This document shows positions 9,654 to 20,242 of a stretch of 64,000 nt of DNA, in pieces. The DNA lies in assembly GCF_014203395.1 (NCBI RefSeq), contig NZ_JACHIW010000001.1:372001-436000 (forward strand). Direction: 5' to 3'. Each line of letters starts with the position of its first letter. Position 1 is the stretch's first letter. The stretch is from Saccharopolyspora phatthalungensis. Its GTDB lineage: Bacteria > Actinomycetota > Actinomycetes > Mycobacteriales > Pseudonocardiaceae. The position numbers and the translations under genes are program-made. The notes beneath the pieces are model-generated. The model saw nothing but the letters and a program-made list of their open reading frames with translations. It had not been told where the DNA came from and made no database searches.

Positions 9654-10289
9654 CTACCCCAAGGCGGCGACGAACTTGGCGACCGCGTCGGGGTTCAACC
9701 GCTGCGCCATCCGGCCCGGCGGCGCGACCGATGCGAGCCGGTACAGCGGTCGGTCCGGGGCGGCGTCGCCGCGTGCTTCCGACCGCAGCTGGGCCACGAT
9801 CAGCTGCGAGAGCACCAGCGCGCGGGTGTCGCCGGAGCCCGCCAGCGTGTCGGCCAACCGGCGCAGCGCGTAAATCCCGAGTTCGCGCCCGCCGGTGCCC
9901 GCGTACATGGCCAGCGACACGCTGATCGCCTTGCCCTTGGGCGGGCCACCGACCAGCAGGTTGACCGTCCGCGCGCCGCGCAGGTCGGTGACGAACAAGT
10001 CGAGACGATCCGCGGCCTTCACCTCAACCACGCGGGCACCCACCGCACGGGACACCAATTCGCTGCCGCGCAGCTCAATGGTTTTCCGGGACTCCGCGAA
10101 GGCCAGCAGCAACAAGGGAATTCCCACGATCGCCGCCACAATGGCGAAGCCGGTGGTGCCGGCGAACAGGCCGACGATGCCGCCGAAGGCCGCCGCGACG
10201 ATCACCGCCGCGATCGCCACATTGCGGGCCCGGTTGCGGATCGTCTTGCGGTCCAGCAGATCCAGCGGGATCGTCTCGACTTCGGTCAT
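9654..10289 (-). CDS. Conserved two-helix membrane protein, unknown function
   Basis: 211 residues. Two adjacent hydrophobic helices at about residues 22-65 ([21 protein letters not shown] and [17 protein letters not shown]) are followed by a cytoplasmic domain with alternating beta strands. The start overlaps the hisS stop by 4 bp (ATGA), so it is translationally coupled to the synthetase. No catalytic motif is recognised. It converges on the YibE/F gene with a gap of 15 bp. Confidence 0.75.
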   Translation of the reverse strand: MTEVETIPLDLLDRKTIRNRARNVAIAAVIVAAAFGGIVGLFAGTTGFAIVAAIVGIPLLLLAFAESRKTIELRGSELVSRAVGARVVEVKAADRLDLFVTDLRGARTVNLLVGGPPKGKAISVSLAMYAGTGGRELGIYALRRLADTLAGSGDTRALVLSQLIVAQLRSEARGDAAPDRPLYRLASVAPPGRMAQRLNPDAVAKFVAALG

Positions 10290-11563
10290 CTCGGTGGCTC
10301 CGCCGCCGCAACGGCCGCCCGCACGTCGTCTACCAGCGTTTCCAAGGCCACCGCGCGCTGTTCACCGCTGGCCAGTTCCTTCAGCTGCGCGGTGCCGGCT
10401 TCGAGGTCTCGCTCGCCGAGCACCAGCGCGAACCGGGCGCCCGAGCGGTCCGCGGCCTTCATCGCGCCCTTGAGGCCCTTGCCGCCGTAGGCCATGTCGA
10501 CGCGGACCCCGACGGCCCGCAGCCCGCCCGCAGCCGCCACCAAACGGCGCTTGGCGGTCTCACCCATCGGCACGCAGTAGACGTCGCACCGCGCCTGGTC
10601 GCCGATGGCCAGCCCCTCGGCCTGGCACGCCAGCAGGGTGCGGTCGACACCGAGCCCGAAGCCGACACCGGAGAACTCCTGACCGCCGAGCTCGGCCATC
10701 AGGCCGTCGTAGCGACCGCCGCCGCCGATTCCGGACTGCGCGCCGAGTCCGTCGTGGACGAACTCGAAGGTGGTCTTGGTGTAGTAGTCCAGGCCGCGCA
10801 CCAGGCGCGGGTTCTCCACGAACGCCACGCCCAGGTCGACCAGGTGCGTCTTGACCTGCTCGTAGTGCTCCTTGGCCGCCGCGGAGAGGTGGTCGACCAT
10901 CAGCGGGGCGTCGGCGACCAGTTCCCGCACCTCGGGGCGCTTGTCGTCGAGCACCCGCAGGGGGTTGAGGTCGGCGCGGCGCCGGGTCTCCTCGTCCAGC
11001 GGCAGCCCCCGCAGGAACTCCTGCAGTTTCGCCCGGTAGGCGGGGCGGCAGGTGTTGTCGCCGAGCGAGGTGATCTCGATGCGATGCCCGGTGAGGCCCA
11101 GCCGGCGGTAGCCTTCGTCGGCGATCGCGATGACCTCGGCGTCCAGGGCCGGATCGTCGATCCCGATCGCCTCCACGCCGACCTGCTGCAGCTGCCGGTA
11201 CCGCCCGGCCTGCGGGCGCTCGTACCGGAAGAACGCGCCGCTGTAGTACAGCTTCACCGGCAGCTGACCGCGGTCCAGACCGTGCTCGATGACCGAGCGC
11301 ATCACGCCCGCGGTGCCCTCCGGGCGCAACGTCACGGACCGGCCGCCGCGGTCGGCAAAGGTGTACATCTCCTTGGTGACGACGTCGGTGGACTCCCCGA
11401 CGCCGCGGGCGAACAGCGTGGTGTCCTCGAACACCGGCAGCTCGATGTAGCCGTAGCCGGCTCGTCGCGCCGCGTCGGCGAGGGTGTCGCGGACCGCCAG
11501 GAAGCCCGCCGACTCCGGCGGGTAGTACTCCGGGATGCCCTTGGGTGCGGTGAACGTGCTCAT
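10286..11563 (-). CDS. hisS: Histidyl-tRNA synthetase
   Basis: Class II synthetase charging tRNA-His. 425 residues, the usual size. Motif 2 is [23 protein letters not shown]. The histidine-specific motif [13 protein letters not shown] and the glycine-rich [11 protein letters not shown] follow, then the C-terminal anticodon-binding domain. It is preceded by the metallo-hydrolase gene (20-bp gap) and followed by a 4-bp overlap with the small membrane protein, forming a leftward operon. The order matches M. tuberculosis Rv2580c-Rv2581c. Confidence 0.97.
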   Translation of the reverse strand: MSTFTAPKGIPEYYPPESAGFLAVRDTLADAARRAGYGYIELPVFEDTTLFARGVGESTDVVTKEMYTFADRGGRSVTLRPEGTAGVMRSVIEHGLDRGQLPVKLYYSGAFFRYERPQAGRYRQLQQVGVEAIGIDDPALDAEVIAIADEGYRRLGLTGHRIEITSLGDNTCRPAYRAKLQEFLRGLPLDEETRRRADLNPLRVLDDKRPEVRELVADAPLMVDHLSAAAKEHYEQVKTHLVDLGVAFVENPRLVRGLDYYTKTTFEFVHDGLGAQSGIGGGGRYDGLMAELGGQEFSGVGFGLGVDRTLLACQAEGLAIGDQARCDVYCVPMGETAKRRLVAAAGGLRAVGVRVDMAYGGKGLKGAMKAADRSGARFALVLGERDLEAGTAQLKELASGEQRAVALETLVDDVRAAVAAAEPPR

Positions 11564-11583
11564 GGGTGGTGGTTCAGTCCTCG

Positions 11584-12267
11584 TCAGGAAATGGCGTCGG
11601 AAGCCGGCAGGCCCTGCAGGAACGGGTTGCCCGCGCGTTCGCGCCCGATGGTGGTGGTCGGTCCGTGGCCCGGTAGCACGACGGTCTCGTCGTCCAGCGG
11701 CAGCACCTTGGTGCTCAGCGACTCAAGCATCCGGCCGTGGTCGCCGCCGGGCAGATCGGTGCGCCCGATGGCGCCGGCGAAGAGGGTGTCGCCGGACAGC
11801 AACAGCCGTCCACCCTCGTCGGTCCCGACGCCGAACAGCACCGATCCGCCGGTATGGCCCGGGGTGTGCGTGACGTCGAAGCTCAGCCCGGCCAGTTCCA
11901 GCTCGTCCCCGCCGGCGAGATCGTGGACATCGGTGGGCGCGTCCATCACCGGTCCGTCGCCGAACAGCTGCCGGCCGGCCGGGCCGAGCGCGGCTCCAGG
12001 GTCGTCGAGCATGAACCTGTCGGCCGGGTGGATATAGGCGGGCACGCCGTGCGCGGCGCACACCTGACCGGCGGAGAAGACGTGGTCGAAGTGCCCGTGG
12101 GTGAGCAGCACCGCGGCGGGCACGAGCCGGTGCTTGCGCAACTGTTCGTCCAGTGGCTGCACGGCGTCCTGGCCGGGATCCACGACGACGCAGGGTTCGC
12201 CTTCCCCGCGCGCGAGCACGTAGCAGTTCGCCTGCAGCGGTCCTACCGGGAACCCGAGGACAAGCAC
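11584..12267 (-). CDS. Metallo-beta-lactamase-fold hydrolase (glyoxalase II-like)
   Basis: 227 residues with the zinc-binding signature THGHFDH, a second ligand region [18 protein letters not shown] with the bridging Asp, and a final LPGHGP. This is the layout of glyoxalase II-type thioesterases, and the orthologue in M. tuberculosis would be Rv2581c. Substrate is not determined. It begins the hisS operon and is divergent from the membrane cyclophilin, with a shared 180-bp promoter region. Confidence 0.92.
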   Translation of the reverse strand: MLVLGFPVGPLQANCYVLARGEGEPCVVVDPGQDAVQPLDEQLRKHRLVPAAVLLTHGHFDHVFSAGQVCAAHGVPAYIHPADRFMLDDPGAALGPAGRQLFGDGPVMDAPTDVHDLAGGDELELAGLSFDVTHTPGHTGGSVLFGVGTDEGGRLLLSGDTLFAGAIGRTDLPGGDHGRMLESLSTKVLPLDDETVVLPGHGPTTTIGRERAGNPFLQGLPASDAIS

Positions 12268-12449
12268 GAAGTGCGACCTTTCGTTGGGGCGGCACCCGAG
12301 GATGACGGGTCAGGACCCTAGATTATCGTCCCGCCCACGTGCGCCTTCGCGCGCCGCACGCACGATGCGCAGGCTCTCAGAAACCGTCCGCGACCGACCC
12401 CATAAACTCCCCGCGACGACATCAGGTTGCCGAATCGGGGAGGGAGCAG

Positions 12450-13274
12450 GTGCCCAGCAACGAGCAGCGGCGCCAGGCGGCCAAGCGGAAGCTCGAACGC
12501 CAACTGCAGCGCCGTGCCGAGCAGGCCAAACGACGCCGGGTGATTACCGCCAGCGCGACGATCGTCGTGGTGATCGCGGTCGTTGGCGGCGTCTTCTACT
12601 TCACCCGCAACGGCAGCGACAGCGCGCGGCAGCAAGCCCCGCAGGCGCAGGCCGGCACCGGCGGGCCGTGCGCTTACGCCAAGACCGGCGAACCAGCCGC
12701 GAAACCCGTCGACGTGCCCCCAGATCCCACACCCACCCCGGCCAACGGCACCGAGAACCTCACGTTCCGGACGAGTCAGGGCGCGATTCCCGTGACGCTG
12801 GACCACGCGAAGGCCCCGTGCACTGTGCAGAGCTTCGACCACCTCGTGCGGGCGGGGTACTTCGACAGCACCGATTGCCACCGGCTGACCACCGGTGAGG
12901 GCCTGAAGGTGTTGCAATGCGGCGACCCCAGCGGAACCGGCTCTGGCGGCCCCGGATATTCGATCAAGGACGAACCGCCTGCGGGCCTGGCACCCGCGCC
13001 CAGCCCGTACGACCAGGGTGGCTCGGTGGTCTACCCGCGGGGCACGCTGGCAATGGCCAAGTCCAGCCAGCCCAACAGCGGGGGCAGCCAGTTCTTCATG
13101 GTTTATCAGGACTCCTACCTGCCGCCGAATTACACGGTGTTCGGCACTGTCAGCCCGGAAGGCTTGGCCGTGCTCGACAAGGTCGCCGCTGCTGGGGTGC
13201 AGCCCGTCAACGGTCAAGACGACGGAAGCCCCAAATTGCCGGTGAAGATCGAGAGCGCAGCCGCACCGGCTTGA
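12450..13274 (+). CDS. Membrane-anchored cyclophilin-type peptidyl-prolyl isomerase
   Basis: About 274 residues. A basic N-terminus (RRQAAKRKLERQLQRRAEQAKRRR) is followed by one membrane helix at about residues 30-50, a Pro/Ala linker, and an extracytoplasmic cyclophilin domain (TVQSFDHLVRAGYFDSTDCHRL, then NSGGSQFFMVY). The GTG at 12450 has a GGGAGGGAG box just upstream. Cyclophilins catalyse proline isomerisation during folding outside the membrane. The canonical catalytic FHR is present as CHR, so activity may be altered. The orthologue by position is Rv2582. Confidence 0.9.
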   Translation: MPSNEQRRQAAKRKLERQLQRRAEQAKRRRVITASATIVVVIAVVGGVFYFTRNGSDSARQQAPQAQAGTGGPCAYAKTGEPAAKPVDVPPDPTPTPANGTENLTFRTSQGAIPVTLDHAKAPCTVQSFDHLVRAGYFDSTDCHRLTTGEGLKVLQCGDPSGTGSGGPGYSIKDEPPAGLAPAPSPYDQGGSVVYPRGTLAMAKSSQPNSGGSQFFMVYQDSYLPPNYTVFGTVSPEGLAVLDKVAAAGVQPVNGQDDGSPKLPVKIESAAAPA

Positions 13275-13287
13275 GCCATTCGAAAAT

Positions 13288-13322
13288 TGGGCCCTGCGGT
13301 GTCACAGCAGCCGCAGGGCCCA
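13288..13322. terminator. Bidirectional hairpin terminator between cyclophilin gene and relA
   Basis: A perfect 12-bp inverted repeat (TGGGCCCTGCGG / CCGCAGGGCCCA) with an 11-base loop lies between two converging genes. On the minus strand it is followed by AATTTTCG, a short U-run, so it should end relA transcription well. Confidence 0.85.
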
Positions 13323-13359
13323 TCGATTTCCGAAGAGAGCGACCGCCGGGCAACCCGGC

Positions 13360-15681
13360 TCAGGCCGCGGACGTCACGCGGTAGACGTCGTAGACGCCTT
13401 CGATGTTGCGGACCGCCTTGAGGACATGGCCCAGGTGCTTCGGATCGCCCATCTCGAAGGAGAAGCGACTGACCGCCACTCGATCCTTCGAGGTCGTCAC
13501 CGAGGCCGAGAGGATGTTGACCCGTTCGTCGGCCAGCACCTTGGTCACGTCGGAGAGCAGCCGATGCCGATCGAGGGCCTCCACCTGGATCGCGACCAGG
13601 AACACCGACGACGCCGAAGGTGCCCAGTACACCTCGACCAAGCGCTCCGGCGTGCTGCGCAGGTCGTCGGCGTTGGTGCAGTCGGTGCGGTGCACGCTGA
13701 CCCAACCGCCGCGGGTCACGAAGCCCAGGATCTCGTCACCGGGTACCGGCGTGCAGCACCGGGCCAGCTTCGCCCACACGTCACCGGCATCCTTCACCAC
13801 GACACCGGAGTCACCGCTGCTGCGCCGCTTGCCGCGCAGCGTCGTCGACGGCGTCGAGCGTTCCGCGATCTCGTCGGCGGCCTGTTCAGGGCCGCCGATG
13901 AAGGCCACCAGCCGCTGCACCAGATGCTGCGCCGACAGCTGCTTCTCCCCCACCGCCGCGTAAAGCGCGGTGACGTCGACGTAGTGCAGTTCGCGGGCCA
14001 CCGCGCCGAGTGTTTCGGCCGACACCAGGCGCTGCACCGGCAGTCCGAGCCGCCGGATCTCCTTGGCGATCAGCTCCTTGCCGGATTCGATCGCTTCCTC
14101 GCGGCGCTCCTTGGCGAACCACTGCTTGATCTTCGCCTTGGCCCGCGGTGAGGCCACGAACGACAGCCAGTCCCGGCTCGGGCCGGAGCCCTCCGCCTTG
14201 GAGGTGAAGATCTCGACGACCTCGCCGTTCTCCAGCTTGCGTTCCAGCGCGACCAGGCGGCCGTTGACGCGGGCGCCGATGCAGCGGTGGCCCACCTCGG
14301 TGTGCACCGCGTAGGCGAAGTCCACCGGGGTCGAACCGGACGGCAGCGTGATCACATCGCCCTTCGGCGTGAAGACGAAGATTTCCCTCGTCGCCAGGTC
14401 GTAGCGCAGCGACTCCAGGAACTCGCCCGGGTCGGCGGCCTCCCGCTGCCAGTCCAGCAGTTGCCGCATCCACGCCATCTCGTCGACCTCGACGGCCGAC
14501 TGCCCGCCGCTGCCGTTGCGGCCCTTGGTCTCCTTGTACCGCCAGTGCGCGGCGATGCCGTACTCGGCGGTGCGGTGCATCTCGTGGGTGCGAATCTGCA
14601 CCTCCAGCGGCTTGCCCTCCGGGCCGATCACCGTGGTGTGCAGCGACTGGTACACGCCGAAGCGGGGCTGGGCGATGTAGTCCTTGAAGCGGCCGGGCAT
14701 CGGCTGCCACAGCGCGTGCACCACACCCATCGCGGCGTAGCAGTCACGGACCTCGTCGACCAGGATCCGCACGCCCACCAGGTCGTGGATGTCGTCGAAA
14801 TCGCGGCCCCGCACGATCATCTTCTGATGGATCGAGTGGTAGTGCTTGGGGCGGCCCTCCACCTTCGCTGCCAGCCGGGCGGTGTCGAGCTGTCGCGACA
14901 GCTCGTCGATGACCGTGCGCAGGTAGGTGTCGCGCGACGGCGCGCGGTTAGCGACCAAGCGCACGATCTCGTCGTATTTCTTGGGCTGCAGGATGGCGAA
15001 CGCCAGATCCTCCAGTTCCCATTTGATCGTGGCCATGCCCAGTCGGTGCGCCAGCGGGGCCAGCACTTCGAGGGTCTCGCGCGCCTTGCGGGCCTGCTTC
15101 TCCGGCGGCAGGAAACGCATGGTGCGCATGTTGTGCAGCCGGTCGGCGAGCTTGATCACCAGCACCCTGGGGTCGCGGGCCATCGCGATGATCATCTTGC
15201 GGATGGTCTCGGCCTCCGCGGCCGCCCCCAGTTTGACCTTGTCCAGCTTGGTGACGCCGTCGACCAGGTGCGCCACCTCGTCGCCGAACTCGGTGCCGAG
15301 CTTGTCCAGGGAGTAGTCGGTGTCCTCGACGGTGTCGTGCAGCAGGCCGGCCACCAGCGTGGTGGTGTCCATACCGAGCTCGGCCAGAATCGTCGCGACC
15401 GCCAGCGGGTGCGTGATGTAAGGGTCGCCCGACTTGCGCCGTTGACTGCTGTGCTTCTCCTCGGCGACGTCGTAGGCGCGCTGGAGCAGCGCGAGGTCCG
15501 CCTGCGGGTGGAGTTCGCGGTGCACGGTGGCGAGCGGCTCAAGCACCTGCTTGACCGCGGCGGCCCGCTGCGCCGTGATTCTCCTGGCCAGCCGGGCGCG
15601 GACGCGACGGGTCGCGGAGGCCGCACGCGGCTCGGCAACCGGATCGGTTGCCGAAGCAGGAGATTCGACGTGTTGGCTCAC
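13360..15681 (-). CDS. relA: Bifunctional (p)ppGpp synthetase/hydrolase
   Basis: 773 residues, the usual actinobacterial Rel. In order: an HD hydrolase domain with intact HDTVEDTD; the synthetase domain ([21 protein letters not shown] and [22 protein letters not shown]); a TGS domain ([31 protein letters not shown]); a conserved Cys region; and a C-terminal ACT domain. The RFKD signature is the one seen in bifunctional enzymes. It makes and removes the stringent-response alarmone. The start is GTG with GGGAG six bases upstream. It lies 193 bp downstream of apt, as in M. tuberculosis Rv2583c-Rv2584c. Confidence 0.97.
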   Translation of the reverse strand: MSQHVESPASATDPVAEPRAASATRRVRARLARRITAQRAAAVKQVLEPLATVHRELHPQADLALLQRAYDVAEEKHSSQRRKSGDPYITHPLAVATILAELGMDTTTLVAGLLHDTVEDTDYSLDKLGTEFGDEVAHLVDGVTKLDKVKLGAAAEAETIRKMIIAMARDPRVLVIKLADRLHNMRTMRFLPPEKQARKARETLEVLAPLAHRLGMATIKWELEDLAFAILQPKKYDEIVRLVANRAPSRDTYLRTVIDELSRQLDTARLAAKVEGRPKHYHSIHQKMIVRGRDFDDIHDLVGVRILVDEVRDCYAAMGVVHALWQPMPGRFKDYIAQPRFGVYQSLHTTVIGPEGKPLEVQIRTHEMHRTAEYGIAAHWRYKETKGRNGSGGQSAVEVDEMAWMRQLLDWQREAADPGEFLESLRYDLATREIFVFTPKGDVITLPSGSTPVDFAYAVHTEVGHRCIGARVNGRLVALERKLENGEVVEIFTSKAEGSGPSRDWLSFVASPRAKAKIKQWFAKERREEAIESGKELIAKEIRRLGLPVQRLVSAETLGAVARELHYVDVTALYAAVGEKQLSAQHLVQRLVAFIGGPEQAADEIAERSTPSTTLRGKRRSSGDSGVVVKDAGDVWAKLARCCTPVPGDEILGFVTRGGWVSVHRTDCTNADDLRSTPERLVEVYWAPSASSVFLVAIQVEALDRHRLLSDVTKVLADERVNILSASVTTSKDRVAVSRFSFEMGDPKHLGHVLKAVRNIEGVYDVYRVTSAA

Positions 15682-15874
15682 CGCACGCTCCCGGGCTCAG
15701 ACGTTGCTTTCGTCCCAGGTCCGGGGACCCGGACACTGAGAATAACGCCATCCGGGCGACGGACCTTCCCTGGTGTGGTTGTGATACGCCCAGCGGTCAC
15801 CTCGCGCAGTCGACGGCCCGCCGCACTTCACCCCTACTGATCACCGGACAGCGGTCGCCGGTGAGACGCACCAC

Positions 15875-16441
15875 TCAGGCTTGCAGGAGGGCCCGGACGG
15901 TTTCGCCCATGATCTTGTCGCGACCCTCCAACGCCGTGAGTTCGAGGACCACGGCCGCCGCCGCGACATCGGCACCGGCTTGCCGGACGAGCCGGCAAGC
16001 CGCGCCCAAGGTGCCGCCGGTGGCCAGCACATCGTCCACGATCAGGACCCGCTGACCGGCGCACAGCGTGTCGGCCGGAAGTTCGAGGGTGGCGCGGCCG
16101 TACTCCAGGCGGTAGTCGACCCGATCCGCCACCACCGGCAGCTTGCCGGGCTTGCGCAGCCCGATCACGCCGGTGCCGAAGGCCTGCGCCACCGCCGCTC
16201 CGACCAGGAAGCCGCGCGCCTCCACACCGGCCACCACGTCGAACTCGACCCCGCGGCCCAGCGCCGAGACCACGGCGCCCAGCCCGGTGCCATCGGCCAG
16301 CAGCGGACTGATGTCGCGGAACAGCACACCTGGTTCCGGGAAGTCCGGGACCTCCCGGATCAGCCTGGCCGCCCGCCGGAGCGCGTGATCGGCGGCGTCG
16401 GTCACCTGCACGGAAATGGCTGTCTCCTCCGCCCCGGTCAA
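15875..16441 (-). CDS. apt: Adenine phosphoribosyltransferase
   Basis: 188 residues. It salvages adenine to AMP using PRPP. The PRPP-binding motif VLIVDDVLATGGT is intact, and the adenine-site region GVEARGFLVGAAVA and the flexible loop RKPGKLP are present. The start overlaps the secF stop by 4 bp (ATGA), so it is the last member of the secD-secF-apt unit, the order also found in M. tuberculosis. Confidence 0.96.
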   Translation of the reverse strand: MTGAEETAISVQVTDAADHALRRAARLIREVPDFPEPGVLFRDISPLLADGTGLGAVVSALGRGVEFDVVAGVEARGFLVGAAVAQAFGTGVIGLRKPGKLPVVADRVDYRLEYGRATLELPADTLCAGQRVLIVDDVLATGGTLGAACRLVRQAGADVAAAAVVLELTALEGRDKIMGETVRALLQA

Positions 16442-17601
16442 CGCCGTCTCTTCCCCGATGGCCGCCCCGTCTTGCCGCCGGGGCGTCCACCGCGCGCACT
16501 AGAGCCCGCCGCGACCGCCTGCTTCGGCTCGGGCGGAACCTCTTCACCGGCGGCCTTGGCCTCGGCGCGCTCGCGGCGCTGGCGCACCTTCGCCGCGTGT
16601 TCGCGGAACTTCGGCTCGCGCATCTTGAAGTCCACCAGCAGCGGCGTGGCCAGGAAGATCGACGACACCACGCCGGCGATCATGCCGACCAGCTGCACCA
16701 GCGCCAGGTCACGCAACACGCCGACGCCGAGCAGCCAGGCGCCCACCACGAGCAGCCCGATCACCGGCAGCAGCGCGATCACCGAGGTGTTGATCGAGCG
16801 CATCAGGGTCTGGTTGACCGCCAGGTTCGCGGCCTCGCCGTAGGTGCGGCGGGTCGTGCTGAGCAGGCCGCGGGTGTTCTCCTTGACCTTGTCGAAGACC
16901 ACCACCGTGTCGTACAGCGAGAACCCGAGGATGGTCAGCAGGCCGATGACGGTGCTGGGCGTGACCTCGAAGCCGACGAGCGAATAGATCCCGGCGGTCA
17001 CCACGACGTCATGCAGCAGCGCGATCAGCCCGGCCACCGCCATCCACTTCTCGAAGTAGAACGCCAGGAAGATCGAAACCAGCACCAGGAACACTGCCAG
17101 CGCGATCAACGCCTGCTGGGTGATCTCACCGCCCCAGGTGCCACTGACCGCGCTGTCGCTGATCACCTGCTCGCTCGGGCGTCCCTGCGCGTCCAGCGGC
17201 TGCACCTCGGTCAACAGCGCCTGCTTGACGGCGGCCACCTGCGGGACGGTCAGCGACGACGAGCGGATCTGGATGCTCTGGTTGGCCCCGACGCCGACGA
17301 CCTGCACGGTCTCGGCCGGATGACCGAGCGCGTCCTGGAACGCGGCCTGCACCCGGTCCGTCTGGATCGGCCCCTGGGCGCCGACCGCGGGCAGCTGGAT
17401 CTTGGTGCCGCCCTCGAAGTCGATGCCGAGGTTGAAGCCCTTGAACCCGATGGCCCCGATGCACACCAGCACCAGCAGGCCCAGCGAGACGTACCAGCGG
17501 GCGCGCTTGCCGATGATGTCGAAGGCCCCGGTCCCGGTGTAAAGGCGGTGGAAGATGCTTTCCCGCCGGGCGCCTTCAGTACCTGGAGTCGTCACCTTCA
17601 C
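16438..17601 (-). CDS. secF: Protein translocase subunit SecF
   Basis: 387 residues. An N-terminal membrane helix, a periplasmic-side P1 domain (NLGIDFEGGTKIQL) and five further helices match SecF. The conserved GFSLYDTVVVFDKVKEN and ATPLLVDFK segments are present. The C-terminus is a long basic/Gly-rich cytoplasmic tail. SecF pairs with SecD to pull exported proteins through SecYEG using the proton gradient. It overlaps secD upstream by 4 bp and apt downstream by 4 bp. Confidence 0.97.
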   Translation of the reverse strand: MKVTTPGTEGARRESIFHRLYTGTGAFDIIGKRARWYVSLGLLVLVCIGAIGFKGFNLGIDFEGGTKIQLPAVGAQGPIQTDRVQAAFQDALGHPAETVQVVGVGANQSIQIRSSSLTVPQVAAVKQALLTEVQPLDAQGRPSEQVISDSAVSGTWGGEITQQALIALAVFLVLVSIFLAFYFEKWMAVAGLIALLHDVVVTAGIYSLVGFEVTPSTVIGLLTILGFSLYDTVVVFDKVKENTRGLLSTTRRTYGEAANLAVNQTLMRSINTSVIALLPVIGLLVVGAWLLGVGVLRDLALVQLVGMIAGVVSSIFLATPLLVDFKMREPKFREHAAKVRQRRERAEAKAAGEEVPPEPKQAVAAGSSARGGRPGGKTGRPSGKRRR

Positions 17602-19154
17602 GCCTCCTTGGCGGTGGTCGCAGCGGCCTTGCGGGCGGCCCGGTACCGGTCACTGAGCCGTTGCACCGCCCCCAGGCCGGAGACCGAGGGCTTGGACAAG
17701 AACTTGTTCTTCGAGGCCAACGCCACCAGCGGATGAGTGACGAGGAAGACCACAACCAGGTCCAGCACCGTCGACATGCCGAGCGTGAAGGCGAAGCCCT
17801 TCACCTGGCCGACGGCGAGGATGTACAGCACCGCGGCGGCCAGGAAGCTGACCGCGTCGGCGGACAGGATCGTGCGCCGGGCCCGCGGCCACGCCCGCGG
17901 CACCGCCGAGCGGAACGTGCGGCCCTCGCGGATCTCGTCCTTGAGGCGTTCGAAGAACACGATGAACGAGTCGGCGGTGATGCCGATCGCGACGATGAAA
18001 CCGGCGACGCCGGCCAGGTCGAGGGTGAAGCCGACCCATCGCCCGAGCAGCACCAGCACCCCGTAGACCACGCCACCGGAGAGCGCCAGCGACAGGATGG
18101 TCAGGATGCCCAGCAGCCGGTAGTAGAACAGGCAGTACACGGCCACCAGCAGCAGGCCGAGGCCGCCGGCGATCAGCCCGGCCTCCAGCGAGGCCACGCC
18201 GAGGGTCGCCGACACCGTCTCGGCCTCGGACTGGTCGAAGGCCAGCGGCAGCGACCCGTACTTGAGGATGTTGGCCAGGTCCGTGGCGGTCTGCTGATTG
18301 AACTGACCGGTGATCAGCGCGTTACCACCGAGCATCGCCGTGTTAACGGATGGCGCCGACACCACTTCGGTGTCCAGCACGAACGCGGCCTGCTGGCCGA
18401 CGTTGGCGGAGGTGAAGTCCGCCCAGATCTTGGCACCCTCGCTCTTGAAGTCCAGCGCCACCGCCCAGCCCGGGTGCCCGCCCTGCGGATTCGGCGGCTG
18501 GGCCTGGGAGTTTGCGATCTCCTTGCCCGGCAGGAACACCGGCTCCAGCAGGTACTTCTGCTGGCCTTCGCGGTCGCAGGTCACCAGCGGCAGCTTCGGG
18601 TCGTCGTTGCCGCGCAGCGGGTCCTCGGCGGCGCAGTTCAGCGTCTGCAGCGCCTGCATCTGGACCTTCGGGTCGGTGCTCTGCCGGAGCGCCTTGGCCT
18701 CGTCGATCGCCTTCTTGTCGTCGCCGCCCTGCTGCCGCGCGGCCTGCGGGGTCGTGCCCGCCGGCGGCTGCGCCGCGGGGACGGCGTTGATGACCTTGCG
18801 GAAGTTCAGCTCGGCGGTCTGCCCGAGTTGCTTGGCCTGCTCGCCACCCTCGCCGGGCACGGTGATCACGAGGTTGTTGCCGTCCCGGGTCACCTCGGAA
18901 CCGCTGATGCCCATGCCGTTGACGCGGGTCTCGATGATCTGCCGGGCCTGGTTCAGCGACTCGGTGGTGGGCGGCCGGCCGTCCGGCGTGCGGGCCGTCA
19001 GCGTCACCCGGGTGCCGCCCTGCAGGTCGATCCCCAGCTTCGGGTTCGGCTTGCCATCACCGGTGAAGAACACCAGTGCGTACAGCCCGATGACGATCAG
19101 TGCGAAGAACGCCAGATAACGCCCTGGGCGAAACTGCCCGGCCGGAGGTGCCAC
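17598..19154 (-). CDS. secD: Protein translocase subunit SecD
   Basis: 518 residues. First helix at about residues 12-30, then LGIDLQGGTRVTL, a large extracytoplasmic P1 domain with an actinobacterial Gln/Pro-rich insertion, and five C-terminal helices containing GITADSFIVFFERLKDEIREG. It partners with SecF. The gene is separated from yajC by 344 bp that hold two strong hairpins, unlike the short spacing in many bacteria, so its expression may be set by its own leader. Confidence 0.97.
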   Translation of the reverse strand: MAPPAGQFRPGRYLAFFALIVIGLYALVFFTGDGKPNPKLGIDLQGGTRVTLTARTPDGRPPTTESLNQARQIIETRVNGMGISGSEVTRDGNNLVITVPGEGGEQAKQLGQTAELNFRKVINAVPAAQPPAGTTPQAARQQGGDDKKAIDEAKALRQSTDPKVQMQALQTLNCAAEDPLRGNDDPKLPLVTCDREGQQKYLLEPVFLPGKEIANSQAQPPNPQGGHPGWAVALDFKSEGAKIWADFTSANVGQQAAFVLDTEVVSAPSVNTAMLGGNALITGQFNQQTATDLANILKYGSLPLAFDQSEAETVSATLGVASLEAGLIAGGLGLLLVAVYCLFYYRLLGILTILSLALSGGVVYGVLVLLGRWVGFTLDLAGVAGFIVAIGITADSFIVFFERLKDEIREGRTFRSAVPRAWPRARRTILSADAVSFLAAAVLYILAVGQVKGFAFTLGMSTVLDLVVVFLVTHPLVALASKNKFLSKPSVSGLGAVQRLSDRYRAARKAAATTAKEA

Positions 19155-19273
19155 GGTGCGTCGGTCTCCTGTCCACGGTCTCGGTACGGTGCGCGGGCTG
19201 ATTTGCGCGCCAGGTGGCCAGCTACCAACGTACAGCTGGATTCACCGACGTTTCCCAACCGGCGCGATCTTAG

Positions 19274-19423
19274 GCTGATCCACCGTCCGTTCGGGTGGTG
19301 GATCAGCGCCGCCCTCGGTCCAGTCTGACAGGCCGGGTGCCGATGTCAGCGCCCCGGGTGGCCACCGTGCGTTGATCGACAACTACGCACAGACGCGGGC
19401 CCGGGAAACCCGGTGCCCGCGTC
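19274..19423 (-). promoter_or_regulatory. Two hairpins in the yajC-secD gap (attenuator or terminator candidates)
   Basis: Read on the minus strand, the first hairpin (19423-19392) has a 14-bp GC-rich stem with one bulged base and an AAA loop. The second (19307-19274) is a perfect 11-bp stem (GCTGATCCACC / GGTGGATCAGC) with a 12-base loop. Neither is followed by a clear U-run. They lie 120-270 bases ahead of secD and may end yajC transcripts, stabilise mRNA or attenuate secD. The function is inference. Confidence 0.5.
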
Positions 19424-19498
19424 GCGACCTCGGCGGTCAAGCCCCACCCGCCGGGCGCCGGTGCGGTGCCCGGTGGTGCGGGAACGTCCCGCCGGACG

Positions 19499-19882
19499 TC
19501 AGTTGGTCTTCTGCTGCTCGATCGGCTCGGCGACCTCGGCCTTGGATTCCGTGACCACGGTGGCCTCAGCGGCGTCGGTCGAAGTGCCGGCCTCGGCCGG
19601 CTCCGCGGCCGGGGAGCTGTCGGTGTTGACCTTCTCACGGACCGCGGCGCGCACCCAGGTGGTGGTCACGCCCGGGGCCAGCTCCAGGTCGATGGTGTCG
19701 TCCTTGGTCTCGACCACGGTGCCGTAGACGCCGGAGGTGGTCATCACCTTGTCGCCGGGCGTGATGGAGTTCTGCAGCTTCTGCTGCTCGGCCACCGCGC
19801 GCTTCTGCTTGCGGGCCTGCAGGAACAGCGGCACCGCCAGCAGGACGATCAGCAGCGGGAGAATCAGGGATTGGAGGTCCAT
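19499..19882 (-). CDS. yajC: Preprotein translocase subunit YajC
   Basis: 127 residues from the ATG at 19882 (MDLQSLILPLLIVLLAVPLFLQARKQ). One membrane helix at about residues 5-21 is followed by the YajC core LQNSITPGDKVMTTSGVYGTVVE and an acidic, Ala/Glu-rich tail. It associates with SecDF. The next gene on the same strand is secD. The upstream in-frame extension lacks coding character, so the internal ATG is preferred. Confidence 0.93.
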   Translation of the reverse strand: MDLQSLILPLLIVLLAVPLFLQARKQKRAVAEQQKLQNSITPGDKVMTTSGVYGTVVETKDDTIDLELAPGVTTTWVRAAVREKVNTDSSPAAEPAEAGTSTDAAEATVVTESKAEVAEPIEQQKTN

Positions 19883-20242
19883 CTTGCTCCGTTCAGCGGA
19901 CGCTTCGCGGCCCAGCCCTCGCAGTACTGCGCCCGAATTGTTCGGATGTTCAGCCCCAGTGTGCCAGGTCAACTCGGGTTGACGTCCTCTCCCCACTGGG
20001 AAACGGGAGAGTCTGCACGGCCCGTGCGATCCGCGAATCGGTTCGCGGATGTGCCCCCGATGTCGCGGGGGCGCGGTTCGTGCCTGCCGCGCTGCACACC
20101 CGGCGGTGTCACCTCTAGCGGTTGCCTCACCACCGAGCGAGACGTGAGGAGGATAACGTCACGCCGCCAACACGGAACAGCGCCCCGGCCGCGAGCAGAT
20201 GGCGGGCGAGGCACACCGAATCGGCGGTATGTCACTGTTCGG
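19883..20242. other. Intergenic region between ruvB and yajC with paired hairpins
   Basis: 360 bases without a gene. Two adjacent stem-loops lie at 20029-20050 (ATCCGCGA / TCGCGGAT) and 20053-20072 (GCCCCCG / CGGGGGC). Downstream of ruvB on the minus strand they could end the ruvCAB transcript. The yajC promoter should be closer to 19900. Confidence 0.5.
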
